Both the position numbers and the translations under genes were made by a program. DNA of 64,000 nt, from assembly GCF_017656475.1 (NCBI RefSeq), contig NZ_JACDNT010000007.1:1-64000 (forward strand), in the 5' to 3' direction. Under the pieces are notes generated by a model. It saw only the letters and a list, made by a program, of their open reading frames with translations. It ran no database searches and was not told where the DNA came from. Shown here piece after piece: positions 17,361 to 26,262 of the stretch (position 1 is the first letter of the stretch; each line of letters begins with the position of its first letter). The stretch is from Archaeoglobus sp. (GTDB taxonomy: Archaea > Halobacteriota > Archaeoglobi > Archaeoglobales > Archaeoglobaceae).

Positions 17361-17991
17361 AGAAGAACTCGACGAATTTTTTGCAAAGCTCGTTATGAGC
17401 TTTTATCTTTTCCCTGCTTTCTTCTATAATCTTCCTTTTCTCGTCCTCACTCAACGTTTTCTCTCTCGAAACCCATTTTTCGATGAGTTCAAAGGTCATC
17501 TCGATGTGGAACTGCATCGCAAAAGCCTTATCTACGATGAAACACTGGTTTCTCACCTCTTCTCCCTCATAAATCAACCTCGCATTCTCCGGCAGGTCGA
17601 AGGTGTCTCCATGCCACTGAAAAACCTCAATCTCTTCTGGCAGAGGTACATCAGCTATTCTCCTTACTTTCCTCCACCCTACTTCCCTGATGTAAGGATA
17701 AACTCTCGCTCCCAAGGCTGCGGCGATTAGCTGTGCACCAAGGCATATGCCAAAAACGGGTTTATCTCTGTACATCTTTCTGACTAACTCCATCTCCCAC
17801 TTCAAAAACGGATACTTCTCCGCCTCGTAAACCCCCATAGGACCCCCAAGAATTACAAGCGCATCAAAATCCGCAATTTTTGGATTTGAATAGGCTTCGA
17901 CGTAATAGAACTCAACTCCTTCCTTGCTGAAAATTTCTTCAAGGTATCCGAGACCTTCTGCCGGATGGTTCTTAATGGCGGCAATTATCAT
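17350..17991 (-). CDS. class I glutamine amidotransferase (GMP-synthase-like)
   Basis: 213 residues. The nucleophile motif FGICLGAQLIA carries the Cys, and MQFHIEMT supplies the catalytic His-Glu pair. ILGGPMGVYE is the oxyanion-loop region. No synthetase domain is attached, so it resembles free-standing GATase1 proteins used with unknown acceptors or acting as gamma-glutamyl hydrolases. A reading frame extends to 18066, but ATG 17991 (MIIAAIKNHPAEGLG) begins the fold and the extension is out of character. Its end overlaps the preceding convergent gene by 11 bases. Confidence 0.85.
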   Translation of the reverse strand: MIIAAIKNHPAEGLGYLEEIFSKEGVEFYYVEAYSNPKIADFDALVILGGPMGVYEAEKYPFLKWEMELVRKMYRDKPVFGICLGAQLIAAALGARVYPYIREVGWRKVRRIADVPLPEEIEVFQWHGDTFDLPENARLIYEGEEVRNQCFIVDKAFAMQFHIEMTFELIEKWVSREKTLSEDEKRKIIEESREKIKAHNELCKKFVEFFFTL

Positions 17992-18052
17992 GAAGCAGTA
18001 AATGCAAAATTGAAAGTAAAGTTTTTGTTTTGCTTTAGCAATTAGATGTTGC

Positions 18053-18346
18053 ATGCGTTCAGCCATTGCGATACTGCTCTTAGCACTAATAGGACTCGCA
18101 TCCTACCACACGGTTATGAGCCAGGTAAATATTCAGGACAATCAGGTTAAATCGGTGAACCTCGTGGATAAAAAGCTCACACTGAAAGGATTCGACAATC
18201 CAACGGTAAGGATTGGAGGATGCGGTGAGGAAGTTGTAATAAAAGGAAGCTTTGTTGAGATTCCTTTAAATTGCAGCAACGTGAGTATTGAAGTTTATTC
18301 GAACGGTAAGCTAGCCTTCACCGGCACCTTTTCTCTTAACCCTTGA
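18053..18346 (+). CDS. small exported or membrane-anchored protein, unknown
   Basis: 97 residues. Residues 2-20 are a hydrophobic signal/anchor (AIAILLLALIGLASYH). The rest is a beta-rich domain with two Cys (in RIGGCGEEV and PLNCSNVS) that could form a disulfide outside the cell, and one NxS glycosylation site. No lipobox Cys. Its 3' end overlaps convergent larB by 36 bases. No family recognised. Confidence 0.6.
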   Translation: MRSAIAILLLALIGLASYHTVMSQVNIQDNQVKSVNLVDKKLTLKGFDNPTVRIGGCGEEVVIKGSFVEIPLNCSNVSIEVYSNGKLAFTGTFSLNP

Positions 18347-19000
18347 AATCAGCGAGGCAAAAACCGCCGCACCAAATCCGTTGTCTATGTTCACCACTGC
18401 AACACCTGAAGAGCAGCTCTGAAGCATCGCAAAAAGTGTTGTTATCCCACCCAAGTTGACTCCATACCCCACTGATGTTGGAACCGCTATTACCGGCACA
18501 TCAACGAGGCCTGCTATAACTGACGGCAGAGCACCTTCCATTCCCGCAACAACGATTGTGCTGTCCACATTCTCCTCCCTGATTGCCTTGACAGGCTCAA
18601 GGATTCTGTGCAGCCCTGCAACGCCTACGTCGTAAAATCTCAGAACCTCAAGGCCTAAAAACTCAGCCGTTACTGCTGCTTCTTCAGCCACCGGAATGTC
18701 AGAAGTTCCCGCGGTTAGAATTGCAACCTTTCCCGTTTCAGCAGCAATTGGCTCACCGACTATGGCTATTCTTCCTCTTTCGTTTATCTTTACCTCCTTG
18801 AAGCTTTTTAAGGCATCAATCTGTTCCTCTGTTAATCTGGTAACAAGAGTCGACTTTCCCTCCTCAATGAAGCGCCTTACTATCTTCACCAGATCGTCGA
18901 CACTCTTTCTCTCTGCGAAAACTGCCTCCGGCTTTCCAGCCCTGCTCAGTCTGTCAAAGTCCAGATTTGCCAGATTCTCCAAATCGTCAGCTCTCCTCAT
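18311..19000 (-). CDS. larB: LarB-like pyridinium biscarboxylate mononucleotide synthase / AIR-carboxylase homologue
   Basis: 229 residues. The C-terminal half is PurE-like, with [13 protein letters not shown] near residue 96, [20 protein letters not shown] and PTSVGYG. LarB carboxylates and hydrolyses nicotinic acid adenine dinucleotide in making the nickel-pincer cofactor. larA, larC and larE are not in this window. It overlaps the 3' end of carB by 14 bases and is the last gene of the purE-purC-carA-carB operon, so a nucleotide-linked role is also conceivable. Confidence 0.87.
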   Translation of the reverse strand: MRRADDLENLANLDFDRLSRAGKPEAVFAERKSVDDLVKIVRRFIEEGKSTLVTRLTEEQIDALKSFKEVKINERGRIAIVGEPIAAETGKVAILTAGTSDIPVAEEAAVTAEFLGLEVLRFYDVGVAGLHRILEPVKAIREENVDSTIVVAGMEGALPSVIAGLVDVPVIAVPTSVGYGVNLGGITTLFAMLQSCSSGVAVVNIDNGFGAAVFASLISRVKRKGAGEG

Positions 19001-22000
19001 GGTACTCCTGTATCGACTTTACAACCATCTTTTTCGACTTTACAGCCTCAATTGCCCTCACTGCCGCCAAAGCACCTGCCATCGTCGTGATATGGGCTAT
19101 GCCGTAATCCACCGCCGCCCTCCTTATCATGTAGCCCTCAGTCCTGCCCCTCTTGCCGGAAGGTGTGTTGATGATGAGATCAACCTGCCTGTTGACTATC
19201 GTATCCAGAATGTTTGGTCTGCCCTGGCTGATTTTGAGGACGAGTTCTGCTTCAATACCATTCGCCACCAGATAGTCTCTTGTGCCGTCAGTTGCGATTA
19301 TTCTGAATCCAAGCTCCTTGAACTTCTTTGCAAGGTATATTAGCTTTTCGTTCTTGTCCTTTCTCCTCACGCTTATAAACACGGTCCCCTCCAAGGGTAG
19401 CTTCATTCCCGCAGCAAGCTCGGCTTTGTAGAACGCAAGCCCAAAGTCGTAGTCTATGCCCATAACCTCTCCGGTAGACTTCATCTCCGGACCAAGAACC
19501 GGGTCAACTCCGGGAAGCTTTATGAATGGAAACACTGCCTCCTTCACCGCCACATGCTTGAGTTTAAGCTTTTCCTTAACTCCAAGCTCCCTGAGCTTCT
19601 TGCCCATCATAAGCTTTGCCGCAATCTTTGCCAGCGGGATACCGGTAGCCTTGCTTACGAACGGAACGGTCCTGCTTGCCCTCGGATTAGCTTCGAGAAC
19701 GTAAACCTTTCCGTCCTTCACGGCATACTGAATGTTTATTAGCCCAACAACGTTCAGTTCGAGGGCCATTTTCCTCGTGTAGTCAACTATGGTGCTGAGT
19801 GTTTCCTCATCCAGCGACACGGGTGGAAGAACACATGCCGAATCGCCGCTGTGCACTCCAGCCTCCTCTATGTGCTCCATTATACCCCCAATCACAACAT
19901 CCTCACCATCGCAAAGCGCGTCCACCTCAACCTCAATTGCATCCTCAAGGAACTTGTCGATGAGAATGGGCTTTTCAGGGCTGACCTCCAGAGCCTCTGT
20001 AATGTACCTCTCAAGCGTTTCCTCATCATATACAATTTCCATCGCCCTCCCGCCAAGAACGTAGCTCGGCCTCACCAATACGGGGAAACCAATCTTTCTG
20101 GCTATCTCCTTTGCCTCCTCAAGACTGTGGGCTATGCCGTTTTCGGGCTGTGGAATGTTGAGCTTCTCAAGCAGCGCAGCAAACCTCTCCCTGTCCTCTG
20201 CGATGTCGATGGAATCAACTGAAGTGCCCAGGATTCTCGCCCCACTCCCTTCAAGCTCCCTCGCGATATTGAGAGGGGTCTGACCGCCAAACTGCACTAT
20301 GACTCCTTCAGGCCGCTCGTTTTCGTAGATATTCATCACGTCCTCGTGTGTAATCGGCTCAAAGTACAGCCTGTCAGAAGTGTCGTAGTCTGTTGAAACT
20401 GTCTCAGGATTGCAGTTTACCATAATCGTCTCGTATCCGTCATCCTTCAGGCTGAATACTGCATGAACACAGCAGTAGTCAAACTCTATGCCCTGCCCAA
20501 TTCTGTTCGGCCCGGCACCGAGAATCATCACCTTTTTCCTGTCGCTCCTTAAAGCTTCGTTCTCGTCTTCGTAAGTGGAGTAGTAATAGGGTGTCTTTGC
20601 CTCAAATTCCGCCGCACAAGTATCGACCATCTTGTAAACCGCCCTCAGCCCCTTCTCTTTCCTCACCTTTCTGACTTCTTTTTCTGTTGTGTTGAAAATT
20701 GTGGCAAGCTGTCTGTCTGAGTAGCCGAGCTCCTTGGCTTTCTTCAGAATTTCTTTCGGAACCTCGTTTATTTTCATTCTCTCTGCAATCTGCTTCAGCT
20801 TTTCCTCAAACTCCACGAGGTTCTTTATCTTCTCTATGAACCACGGGTCAATCTTCGTCAGCTCGTAAATCTCCTCAACACTCATCCCCCTCTGCAGAGC
20901 GTAGCGGATGTAAAAGACTCTGTTAGCATTTGGATACCTCAACCCATTTCTTATCTCTTCCATTGTAACTTCCCTGTCTTTTCCATCACAACCCAGCCCG
21001 TATCTTCCGATTTCGAGGCTCCTTATTGCCTTCTGCAGCGCCTCTTCGAAGGTTCTGCCAATGGCCATAACCTCTCCCACGCTCTTCATCTGGCTGCCCA
21101 GAACGGGGTCGGCAGTCGGGAATTTATCGAACGCGAACCGCGGAATCTTAACCACAACGTAATCGATTGTGGGTTCAAAGCTTGCAGGCGTTTCCTTCGT
21201 TATATCATTTGGTATTTCATCGAGTGTATAACCAATAGCCAGCTTTGCCGCTATCTTGGCTATTGGGAATCCAGTAGCTTTCGAGGCTAAAGCTGAAGAC
21301 CTACTGACTCTCGGATTCATCTCGATCGCAACAACCCTGCCGTTTTCGGGATGGACGGCAAACTGGATGTTGCTACCCCCCGTCTCGACTCCAATCTCCC
21401 TGATTATCTTGATGGCCGCATCTCTTAGATACTGATATTCAACATCCGTCAGGGTTTGGGCTGGGGCGACTGTGATGCTATCCCCCGTATGAACACCCAT
21501 CGGGTCGAAGTTCTCGATTGAACAGATTATGACGACGTTGTCCGCAAGGTCTCTCATAACCTCAAGCTCGAACTCCTTCCAGCCCAGAACCCCTTCTTCA
21601 ATCAGTACCTGGTTTATCATTGACAGCTTAAGCCCCTTTGACGCAATCTCCTTAAGCTCCTCCCTGTTGTAGGCTATCCCACCGCCAGTACCTCCGAGAG
21701 TGAACGCCGGCCTGACAACCACTGGATAGCCAATCTTGTCCGCAATGGAGAGTGCTTCAGCAACATCGCTGGCCACATCGCTCTTCGGCACTTCTAAGCC
21801 AATCTTTCTCATCGACTCTTTGAAGAGCTCTCTGTCTTCTGCCTTCTTTATCGCCTCAAACTTGGCTCCGATCAGTTCGACACCATACTTTTCCAGAACT
21901 CCCATTTCGGTGAGCTGGACGGCAAGGTTGAGTGCTGTCTGCCCACCGAGAGTTGGGAGGAGGGCGTCGGGAGTTTCTCTTTCAATTATTTTCGCCAAAA

Positions 22001-22217
22001 TTTCTGCATCAAGCGGTTCGATGTAAACTCTGTCCGCCATCTCCGGGTCGGTCATGATGGTCGCGGGATTGGAGTTGACAAGCACAACCTCATAACCCTC
22101 CTCCCTCAAGGCCTTGCAGGCCTGACTTCCTGAGTAGTCAAACTCGGCAGCCTGGCCTATCACAATCGGGCCGCTTCCTATGACCATGATTTTCTTAATA
22201 TCCTCTCTTTTCGGCAT
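18987..22217 (-). CDS. carB: carbamoyl-phosphate synthase large subunit
   Basis: 1076 residues, full length. Two homologous ATP-grasp halves begin with [22 protein letters not shown] and [21 protein letters not shown], and a C-terminal methylglyoxal-synthase-like regulatory domain ends the protein. It makes carbamoyl phosphate from bicarbonate, ammonia from CarA, and two ATP, for both pyrimidines and arginine. carA is 6 bases upstream. The rest of its operon is purine genes, so the enzyme is tied to nucleotide supply here. Confidence 0.98.
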   Translation of the reverse strand: MPKREDIKKIMVIGSGPIVIGQAAEFDYSGSQACKALREEGYEVVLVNSNPATIMTDPEMADRVYIEPLDAEILAKIIERETPDALLPTLGGQTALNLAVQLTEMGVLEKYGVELIGAKFEAIKKAEDRELFKESMRKIGLEVPKSDVASDVAEALSIADKIGYPVVVRPAFTLGGTGGGIAYNREELKEIASKGLKLSMINQVLIEEGVLGWKEFELEVMRDLADNVVIICSIENFDPMGVHTGDSITVAPAQTLTDVEYQYLRDAAIKIIREIGVETGGSNIQFAVHPENGRVVAIEMNPRVSRSSALASKATGFPIAKIAAKLAIGYTLDEIPNDITKETPASFEPTIDYVVVKIPRFAFDKFPTADPVLGSQMKSVGEVMAIGRTFEEALQKAIRSLEIGRYGLGCDGKDREVTMEEIRNGLRYPNANRVFYIRYALQRGMSVEEIYELTKIDPWFIEKIKNLVEFEEKLKQIAERMKINEVPKEILKKAKELGYSDRQLATIFNTTEKEVRKVRKEKGLRAVYKMVDTCAAEFEAKTPYYYSTYEDENEALRSDRKKVMILGAGPNRIGQGIEFDYCCVHAVFSLKDDGYETIMVNCNPETVSTDYDTSDRLYFEPITHEDVMNIYENERPEGVIVQFGGQTPLNIARELEGSGARILGTSVDSIDIAEDRERFAALLEKLNIPQPENGIAHSLEEAKEIARKIGFPVLVRPSYVLGGRAMEIVYDEETLERYITEALEVSPEKPILIDKFLEDAIEVEVDALCDGEDVVIGGIMEHIEEAGVHSGDSACVLPPVSLDEETLSTIVDYTRKMALELNVVGLINIQYAVKDGKVYVLEANPRASRTVPFVSKATGIPLAKIAAKLMMGKKLRELGVKEKLKLKHVAVKEAVFPFIKLPGVDPVLGPEMKSTGEVMGIDYDFGLAFYKAELAAGMKLPLEGTVFISVRRKDKNEKLIYLAKKFKELGFRIIATDGTRDYLVANGIEAELVLKISQGRPNILDTIVNRQVDLIINTPSGKRGRTEGYMIRRAAVDYGIAHITTMAGALAAVRAIEAVKSKKMVVKSIQEYHEES

Positions 22218-22223
22218 TAACCA

Positions 22224-23300
22224 TCACCTGTACTGCCTGAGCATTTCCACATACCTGTCGAAGAAGAAGTATGTGTCGTGAGGCCCCGGCCCCGCTTCGG
22301 GGTGATACTGGACGGTTATGAGTGGAAAGTCCCTGTGAACCATTCCTTCAACTGTATTGTCGTTCAGGTTGATCTGAGTGACTTCAAACTCCTTTGGCAG
22401 GGTTTTGGTGTCAACAGCGAAGTTGTGGTTCTGGCTGGATATGAACACCCTTCCCGTCTCGAAATCCTTTACCGGCTGATTGCTGCCGTGATGCCCGAAT
22501 TTAAGCTTGAAAGTTTTTGCTCCGAGAGCTAAAGCCGTGAGCTGATGACCAAGGCAGATGCCCGCCATCGGTATCTGTCCTGCGAGCTTTCTTATCGTCT
22601 CAATCGTCGGCTTTACTCTTGCCGGGTCTCCAGGGCCGTTGGATATGAACACACCGTCAGGATTCATTTCCTTAATTTTCTCAGCCGGGAAATCGTAGGG
22701 TACGACTGTGAGATTTAGGCCCCTCTTCAGAAGCTGCCTTATTATGCTCATCTTGACCCCACAGTCAACCAGAACGACCTCAAGATTACCCTCAGATTCA
22801 AACCTCTTTGGCTCTTTCACGCAGACCTTGTCCACAAGGTCGATGTCGCTTATGAATGGCTGCTCTACAGCCTTTTTCACCAGCTTCTCCTTCTCAACAT
22901 CTCCGATGCCTATCGCCGCCTTCATCGAGCCGTAAATCCTTATCTTCCTCGTCAGCATTCTCGTGTCAACACCTTCAATGCCGGGAACGTCGTATTCTTT
23001 CAGCAGTTCGTCAACACTCATCTCACTTCTCCAGTTGCTCGGCTTTTTGCAAAGCTCTTTGACAACGAATCCTTCCACCTTAACACCATCGCTCTCGAAG
23101 TCCTCTCTATTCACTCCATAATTTCCGATGAGTGGATATGTCATCATCAAAATCTGCCCCTTGTAGCTTGGATCTGTCAAGGCTTCAACATATCCGGTCA
23201 TGGAGGTGCAGAAGACTATCTCTCCCAAACCGTCTCTCTCTGCACCGAATGCTTTCCCCTCAAGGTAGGTTCCGTCTTCAAGAGCTAACGCTGCCTTCAT
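22224..23300 (-). CDS. carA: carbamoyl-phosphate synthase small subunit
   Basis: 358 residues. Glutaminase subunit: CarA-specific N-terminal domain, then class I amidotransferase with nucleophile loop AGICLGHQLTALALGAKT and the His-Glu pair in VQYHPEAGPGPHDT. The start codon overlaps the stop of purC (ATGA joint). Confidence 0.98.
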   Translation of the reverse strand: MKAALALEDGTYLEGKAFGAERDGLGEIVFCTSMTGYVEALTDPSYKGQILMMTYPLIGNYGVNREDFESDGVKVEGFVVKELCKKPSNWRSEMSVDELLKEYDVPGIEGVDTRMLTRKIRIYGSMKAAIGIGDVEKEKLVKKAVEQPFISDIDLVDKVCVKEPKRFESEGNLEVVLVDCGVKMSIIRQLLKRGLNLTVVPYDFPAEKIKEMNPDGVFISNGPGDPARVKPTIETIRKLAGQIPMAGICLGHQLTALALGAKTFKLKFGHHGSNQPVKDFETGRVFISSQNHNFAVDTKTLPKEFEVTQINLNDNTVEGMVHRDFPLITVQYHPEAGPGPHDTYFFFDRYVEMLRQYR

Positions 23301-24292
23301 TCCAGCACCTCTTTGAGATGAGAAATAACCTCTTTAAGCCTGGGAGCGTCGAAAAGTCTTTTACCCACAATCTCGTTGCAAAAGGCCTTGTACAGGTTGG
23401 AAATTCCCTCTTTAACCTCTTCAGGCAGAGATGGGGGTTTTCCAACGGCTTCTCTCCATCCTTCCTTTCCCTTAAGCTGCTTGACCTTCTCATACCACTC
23501 AGTTTTACGGTAGTACTTCCTTAAAAGCTCCTTGCTGACCTCGAACCCATCCATGCTGAACCTGCACTCGTCAGGTGTTCCAACGGCATCAACGACCATC
23601 AAATTCCTTTCCTCATCTAACGCGACCTCTATCTTTCCATCCTCGTTTGTTAGGCCAGCTTTCCCAACTTCCCTTGTTATAATCTCATTAACCCTAACTA
23701 CAAGCTCCTTGAGAGCTTCAAACTCATCATCAGTCAGTCCAGAAATCTCCTTCGCCTCTGCATGGCTGAGGTAGCGGTCAACATCCTCAAGCTTTGTGCT
23801 GAAGTCGATGATGGGCTTTTCAAGCCTCATTCCGGCTTCAATCTTGCTTAAACCAAAATCTTCAGGCTTTACTTCTCCCCTTTCAATTCTTCTCAGCAGA
23901 GATGAGCCTTCAGGAATGCTGTTGCGGTAGATAATTTCGAGGGGGATGAGGAAGTTTCCCTTTAACTTTTTGAAAATGGAGTAACCGCTTTCAGGCTTTA
24001 CAACCCTGACAAGCTTTATCTCCATCTCGTTAACCGCACTACCCACCTCATCAAAACTCTTAACCTTTCCATCCTCAACCAGACCGACGTAGTGCGTCTT
24101 TATCCCCTCTTCCTCAAGCTTCTCAAAGAAGAAGGCTGAGACCATGCACAGGGCCTTTCCCTTACCCTCGATTTTATCAGGCATCTCCCCGTAGTCGAAA
24201 ACAGAATATCGGTCAGAAAAGATGAATCTTCCGAGTCCAGGCTTATCAGTGGGCTCCCTGAGAACTATTAAGTCCTTAACACTTCCCATCAA
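23297..24292 (-). CDS. purC: phosphoribosylaminoimidazole-succinocarboxamide synthase
   Basis: 331 residues, the longer archaeal form. Marks are FSDRYSVFDYGEMPDKIEGKG near the N-terminus, RNSIPEGSSLLRR, and GKIEVALDEERNLMVVDAVGTPDE, which holds the catalytic metal-binding region. Joins aspartate to CAIR in purine synthesis, directly after the PurE reaction encoded upstream. Stop of purE and start of purC nearly touch. Confidence 0.96.
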   Translation of the reverse strand: MMGSVKDLIVLREPTDKPGLGRFIFSDRYSVFDYGEMPDKIEGKGKALCMVSAFFFEKLEEEGIKTHYVGLVEDGKVKSFDEVGSAVNEMEIKLVRVVKPESGYSIFKKLKGNFLIPLEIIYRNSIPEGSSLLRRIERGEVKPEDFGLSKIEAGMRLEKPIIDFSTKLEDVDRYLSHAEAKEISGLTDDEFEALKELVVRVNEIITREVGKAGLTNEDGKIEVALDEERNLMVVDAVGTPDECRFSMDGFEVSKELLRKYYRKTEWYEKVKQLKGKEGWREAVGKPPSLPEEVKEGISNLYKAFCNEIVGKRLFDAPRLKEVISHLKEVLE

Positions 24293-24293
24293 A

Positions 24294-24758
24294 TCACCTC
24301 ATCTCATCATCCGCTTTATAAATTTCCTCCCTCTTCTCCTCTTGGAACTGGATTACTTTCTCCCTCATCATCTCATTCTTCATCGCGAAAATCTTGGCAA
24401 CTGCCAGTGCGGTGTTCTCAGCTTCGAGAACGAGCATTGGAGCCACTCCTGAAGGCATCCTGATGCTTGAGAAAATATCAGCCCCACCAAACTTATCGCT
24501 GTAAGGCGGGGAGGCTATGACGGGCTTGTGAGTGTTTGCATCCACAAAACCGCTTAGAGCGTTACTCCTCCCTGCAACGGTTACAAAAACAACATCATCC
24601 TTCTCGTGCTCTCTTATGATTTCAAGGACTTTTTCAGGTGTTTTGTGTGCCGAGGCAACTCTCAAAACACATTCTATTCCAAACTGCGTTATCTTCTCGG
24701 CTATCTTCTTGCAGTAATCCAGATCAGACTTTGAGCCCATAATTATTACGGCCTTCAT
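24294..24758 (-). CDS. purE: AIR carboxylase, class II PurE type
   Basis: 154 residues. MGSKSDLDYCKKI, RVASAHKTPEKV, FVTVAGRSNALSG and SSIRMPSGVAPMLVLEAENTA match the metazoan-type (class II) PurE, which carboxylates AIR with CO2 directly, better than class I N5-CAIR mutase. No purK is present beside it. A longer reading frame runs to 24926, but ATG 24758 follows a GAGGTGAGA ribosome site and starts at the conserved strand. It lies 4 bases after the HTH regulator gene. Confidence 0.92.
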   Translation of the reverse strand: MKAVIIMGSKSDLDYCKKIAEKITQFGIECVLRVASAHKTPEKVLEIIREHEKDDVVFVTVAGRSNALSGFVDANTHKPVIASPPYSDKFGGADIFSSIRMPSGVAPMLVLEAENTALAVAKIFAMKNEMMREKVIQFQEEKREEIYKADDEMR

Positions 24759-24762
24759 ATTC

Positions 24763-25041
24763 TCACCTCTTCGATATGGCCTCAACAACTTTGTCATAGG
24801 CTTCAAGCAATTCCCTAATCTCAGGAACTGTAACACGATATAACTTTCTCGGTGGGTCTTCCTTAACATCAACAAGACCCAAATCGTAAAGCAGTTTGAG
24901 ATGCTTGGAAGCACTGTACTTTCCAATTCCTAGCTTTTTGGAAATCTCAGTAACGCTCAACTCGCCTGAATCAATTATCGTCTTCAAAATTCTCCTCCTT
25001 ATCCTCGCTCTCAACGCTCTCGCAAGCTTCTCATCCGGCAT
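24763..25041 (-). CDS. ArsR-like winged-helix regulator heading the nucleotide operon
   Basis: 92 residues. The winged helix spans about residues 12-75: SVTEISKKLGIGKYSASKHLKLL is the recognition helix region and PPRKLYRVTV the wing. No metal-binding Cys or ligand domain is visible, so it may respond through dimer contacts or protein partners. ATG 25041 is chosen because a box A and inverted repeat lie just upstream, and the longer frame to 25143 would run through them. It is first in the purE-purC-carA-carB-larB operon, so it probably autoregulates that operon. Confidence 0.82.
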   Translation of the reverse strand: MPDEKLARALRARIRRRILKTIIDSGELSVTEISKKLGIGKYSASKHLKLLYDLGLVDVKEDPPRKLYRVTVPEIRELLEAYDKVVEAISKR

Positions 25042-25047
25042 TGTTCG

Positions 25048-25065
25048 GTTGCGCAATAGGGCAAC
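25048..25065. promoter_or_regulatory. inverted repeat, candidate operator
   Basis: GTTGC, 8 bases, GCAAC, with a perfect TTGCGCAA palindrome at 25049-25056 inside it. It lies between the minus-strand box A at 25065-25073 and the start of the HTH gene, covering the expected transcription start, a classic position for repression. Confidence 0.45.
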
Positions 25066-25073
25066 ATTTAAGG
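25065..25073 (-). promoter_or_regulatory. box A for the HTH-purE-purC-carAB-larB operon
   Basis: On the minus strand this reads CCTTAAATG, centred about 28 bases before the ATG at 25041. The transcript should have little or no leader. Confidence 0.5.
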
Positions 25074-25155
25074 CTTTTGGAATGCCTTTTAGAGAAAGTA
25101 TTCTCAAGCCATTCAAACAAAAAACCAAATTAAACATCCCCACAAAAGTCGTTTA

Positions 25156-26262
25156 ATGTTCCTTAGACTGAGAGAGGAGATTGCAAAAAGCCTCAAAAGT
25201 TCGGGGATTAGAGTAGTCTCCCCCTACAAGGTTGGCATTGGGTGGGTTGATCTGGCTATTCCAAGGAAAAGAGTTGGTGTAGATATCCTCGATGGTAGCT
25301 ACGAATCATGCGTGGAAAGGCTTACATCCCATCCATTCAGAGATGTAAGGATTATTGACGAAAACTCACTGGATGAATTCTGCAGGGAGTTTGGTGTTTC
25401 CATAAAAGTGGATGAGGAGAGGCTGGATTCCCCAACAGCCTACGTAAAAGCAATCGAGGATGCTCTCGCTTACCTATACATCACTGGTGAGGTTTACGAG
25501 AAGGAGATTGATTACAGGCCTTTAAACACAACGCTGCCAGACCTGAAAAGGTTCGGGTATGCCATTTCTCATTCAAAGCCGAAGCTGAACCCGGAAATGT
25601 TTGTCTGCCTGACTCATGAGGGATACGCAGCCGCAAAAAAGGTGGTATTGCGGAGAGTGGAGATGTTTGAAAAAAGAATTAGAAAGCTTTCAGGTCCAGA
25701 AAGCTACATAATCGCTCTCGGAATGTCAGCGGGTCTGAAAGTCTCTAAAGCAGCCGAGCTAAATGACTACGACCTCAAATCCCTCCTGAGCTTCATGAGA
25801 GTATTGAACGAAGAAAAAATCAAAATTGACACCTCTTTACACCCAAAAGTTGCTTTTTGCAGATTTCTTATTGACACAGCCCTGAACGGAAAAGCGGTAA
25901 AGCTCGCAAAGACTCTGAACAGGCTCGGTTTAGCCTTCAAGGTAAGGAATTACTCCCCTTTTGGTCATTACCTGGGTGAGGAGTATAGAATCGCAAGAGA
26001 AGCTGTTGAGGCTCTGTTAAAGTTCAGCTATGCAGAAATTCCGGAAAACTGCCTGAAAGAATTTATTGCCCTAACCTATCCTCTCAGCCATTCTGACATT
26101 TACTCAATCATGAGTTACTCAGGAGAATTTCTCAGAAACGCTGAAAAAAGCAGAGTATGCTGGCTTGATGGTTCAAAAATTGTCTTAACCGACAAGTTCA
26201 TCGATTACGCAAAGGTTAGACTTGCGATGCTGGTTGAGAAAGTTATAGGAAGTCTTTCTTAA
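25156..26262 (+). CDS. protein of unknown function, possible degenerate nuclease-like N-terminus
   Basis: 368 residues, not recognised. Residues 1-70 (helix, then GIRVVSPYKVGIGWVDLAIP, then RVGVDILD) recall the start of a PD-(D/E)xK fold, but the expected ExK is DIL, so activity is doubtful. The remaining 300 residues are helical, with several long amphipathic segments, no membrane spans and scattered Cys. A CAAATTAAAC box A at 25126-25135 gives a leaderless start. It diverges from the nucleotide operon regulator, so the two promoters share a 114-base gap. Confidence 0.7.
   Translation: MFLRLREEIAKSLKSSGIRVVSPYKVGIGWVDLAIPRKRVGVDILDGSYESCVERLTSHPFRDVRIIDENSLDEFCREFGVSIKVDEERLDSPTAYVKAIEDALAYLYITGEVYEKEIDYRPLNTTLPDLKRFGYAISHSKPKLNPEMFVCLTHEGYAAAKKVVLRRVEMFEKRIRKLSGPESYIIALGMSAGLKVSKAAELNDYDLKSLLSFMRVLNEEKIKIDTSLHPKVAFCRFLIDTALNGKAVKLAKTLNRLGLAFKVRNYSPFGHYLGEEYRIAREAVEALLKFSYAEIPENCLKEFIALTYPLSHSDIYSIMSYSGEFLRNAEKSRVCWLDGSKIVLTDKFIDYAKVRLAMLVEKVIGSLS

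Noticed and set aside
17992-18066. N-terminal extension of the glutamine amidotransferase
   Set aside because: It runs into the divergent small protein gene and precedes the first strand of the fold; ATG 17991 fits better.
24759-24926. N-terminal extension of purE
   Set aside because: It overlaps the HTH gene in another frame, and ATG 24758 has a good ribosome site at the conserved start.
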